DNA of 64,000 nucleotides from Akkermansiaceae bacterium. GTDB lineage: Bacteria > Verrucomicrobiota > Verrucomicrobiia > Verrucomicrobiales > DEV007. Where the stretch lies: NCBI GenBank assembly GCA_024233005.1, contig JACKQE010000008.1:177526-241525 (forward strand), written 5' to 3'. Position 1 is the stretch's first letter. Each line of letters begins with the position of its first letter. Made by a program: the position numbers and the translations under genes. The notes below the pieces were generated by a model. The model saw only the letters and a program-made list of their open reading frames with translations. It did no database searches and was not told the DNA's origin. Positions 63,479 through 64,000 of this stretch are shown one piece after another.

Positions 63479-63870
63479 GGTCGCGGTGGTTCCGCAAAGT
63501 TGGCCTGGCTTCGATTGCCAATGCTGAAGGGCATCGGTTCTTCCGTGCTGCGAATCCGCCAGACCGGGGAGTGTCCTTTGACTGGCTCCTGATTCTTCTC
63601 CCCGGGGCGGATGGACCCACTGTCCTCGTCGCCGCTGCCTGCCGAGAGTGAGTGGCTGTTGCGGGGCAGCGGCTCCCGCTTCGCATCGTGTCCGCGCGTC
63701 GGGACGCGAAAACCACAACTTATCGAATGCCATTGGAGGACGACTTGTGAGCCTTTGCCTCTCTCATTTCCCGCCGCTTGCGTCGGGCCATATACCGGTC
63801 GGGGCCGTCCCGACTGTGATTTTCTCCCTCGGTCGTGCGGCTACTCGGACCGCTGGAGCGCACTCCTGGG
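63479..63870. other. Gene-free interval next to the CRISPR array
   Basis: About 390 bases with no supported gene. If the array is transcribed leftward, as the repeat orientation suggests, this is the trailer side rather than the leader. Confidence 0.5.
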
Positions 63871-64000
63871 GTTTCAATCCGCGCCCCCCGTGAGGGGAGC
63901 GACGCGTGCCAGTCTGAGCAGTAGCCATCCCGCCGAAGTTTCAATCCGCGCCCCCCGTGAGGGGAGCGACTCGCAAGTTAGGAATTACGCTTTTTATCGC
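63871..64000 (-). CRISPR. CRISPR array, type I-C-like repeat, cut by window edge
   Basis: Two identical 33-base repeats lie at 63871-63903 and 63938-63970, with a 34-base spacer between (63904-63937) and the first 30 bases of a second spacer at the edge. The plus-strand repeat starts GTTTCAATCC and ends GGGGAGCGAC; its complement ends GGATTGAAAC, the 3' form of type I-C repeats, with an internal stem GCTCCCC/GGGGGGC. This implies transcription on the minus strand, with the leader and newest spacers to the right of the window. No cas gene is visible here. Confidence 0.9.

Overview
The window is a high-GC bacterial chromosome segment, most likely from the Verrucomicrobiota (Planctomycetota is the main alternative). 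The evidence is the gene content: three secreted DUF1501 proteins, two DUF1549/DUF1553 proteins, DUF1080, PQQ-type beta-propellers, twin-arginine Gfo/Idh/MocA oxidoreductases, a CRTAC1-like FG-GAP protein and a caspase-fold protein. This set is typical of that superphylum. Housekeeping anchors are mnmE, aat, argG and an initiator tRNA. No rRNA is present and no phage was recognised.

Layout. 0-8.5 kb: two DUF1553/DUF1501 pairs, one cut by the left edge, around a polysaccharide pyruvyl transferase-family gene and a secreted protein. 8.6-17.7 kb: a small orphan membrane protein, a TPMT-like methyltransferase, an M48 protease, a creatininase/MFS/class V aminotransferase run, and a large secreted protein with an internal duplication. 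18.2-20.2 kb: a secreted caspase-fold protein with a DUF5122 propeller tail. 20.4-26.7 kb: an accessory, partly AT-richer island with an unknown secreted protein, a uvrA 3' remnant, a frameshifted IS630-family transposase and a large SF1 helicase with a coiled-coil insert. A similar 35-bp sequence lies near each end of it. 26.7-51.1 kb: mostly chromosomal genes, including a triple VHL-beta-like secreted protein, Amt, DUF1080, DedA, a serine hydrolase, a C39-like protein, an NHL protein, MnmE, a PQQ propeller / histidine kinase / response regulator operon, Aat, PAP2 plus ArnT-like envelope genes, and an orphan DUF1501.

51.1-53.9 kb is gene-poor and decayed. It holds a clear pseudogene of a NYN-LOTUS (OST-HTH) protein and abuts the 3' end of the initiator tRNA gene. 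54-57 kb: argG, then an arsenic module (aquaporin divergent from arsR-arsC) with a perfect 10-bp inverted repeat between them. 57-63.5 kb: a 1250-residue FG-GAP/UnbV protein divergent from a membrane-anchored kinase-fold protein whose catalytic Asp is replaced by Asn. The right edge enters a CRISPR array with a type I-C-like repeat; no cas genes are in the window.

No single intact new system is proven. The strongest candidates for unusual biology are the caspase-DUF5122 protein, the coiled-coil SF1 helicase in its island, the pseudokinase-TPR protein with its large divergent partner, and the decayed NYN-LOTUS locus.
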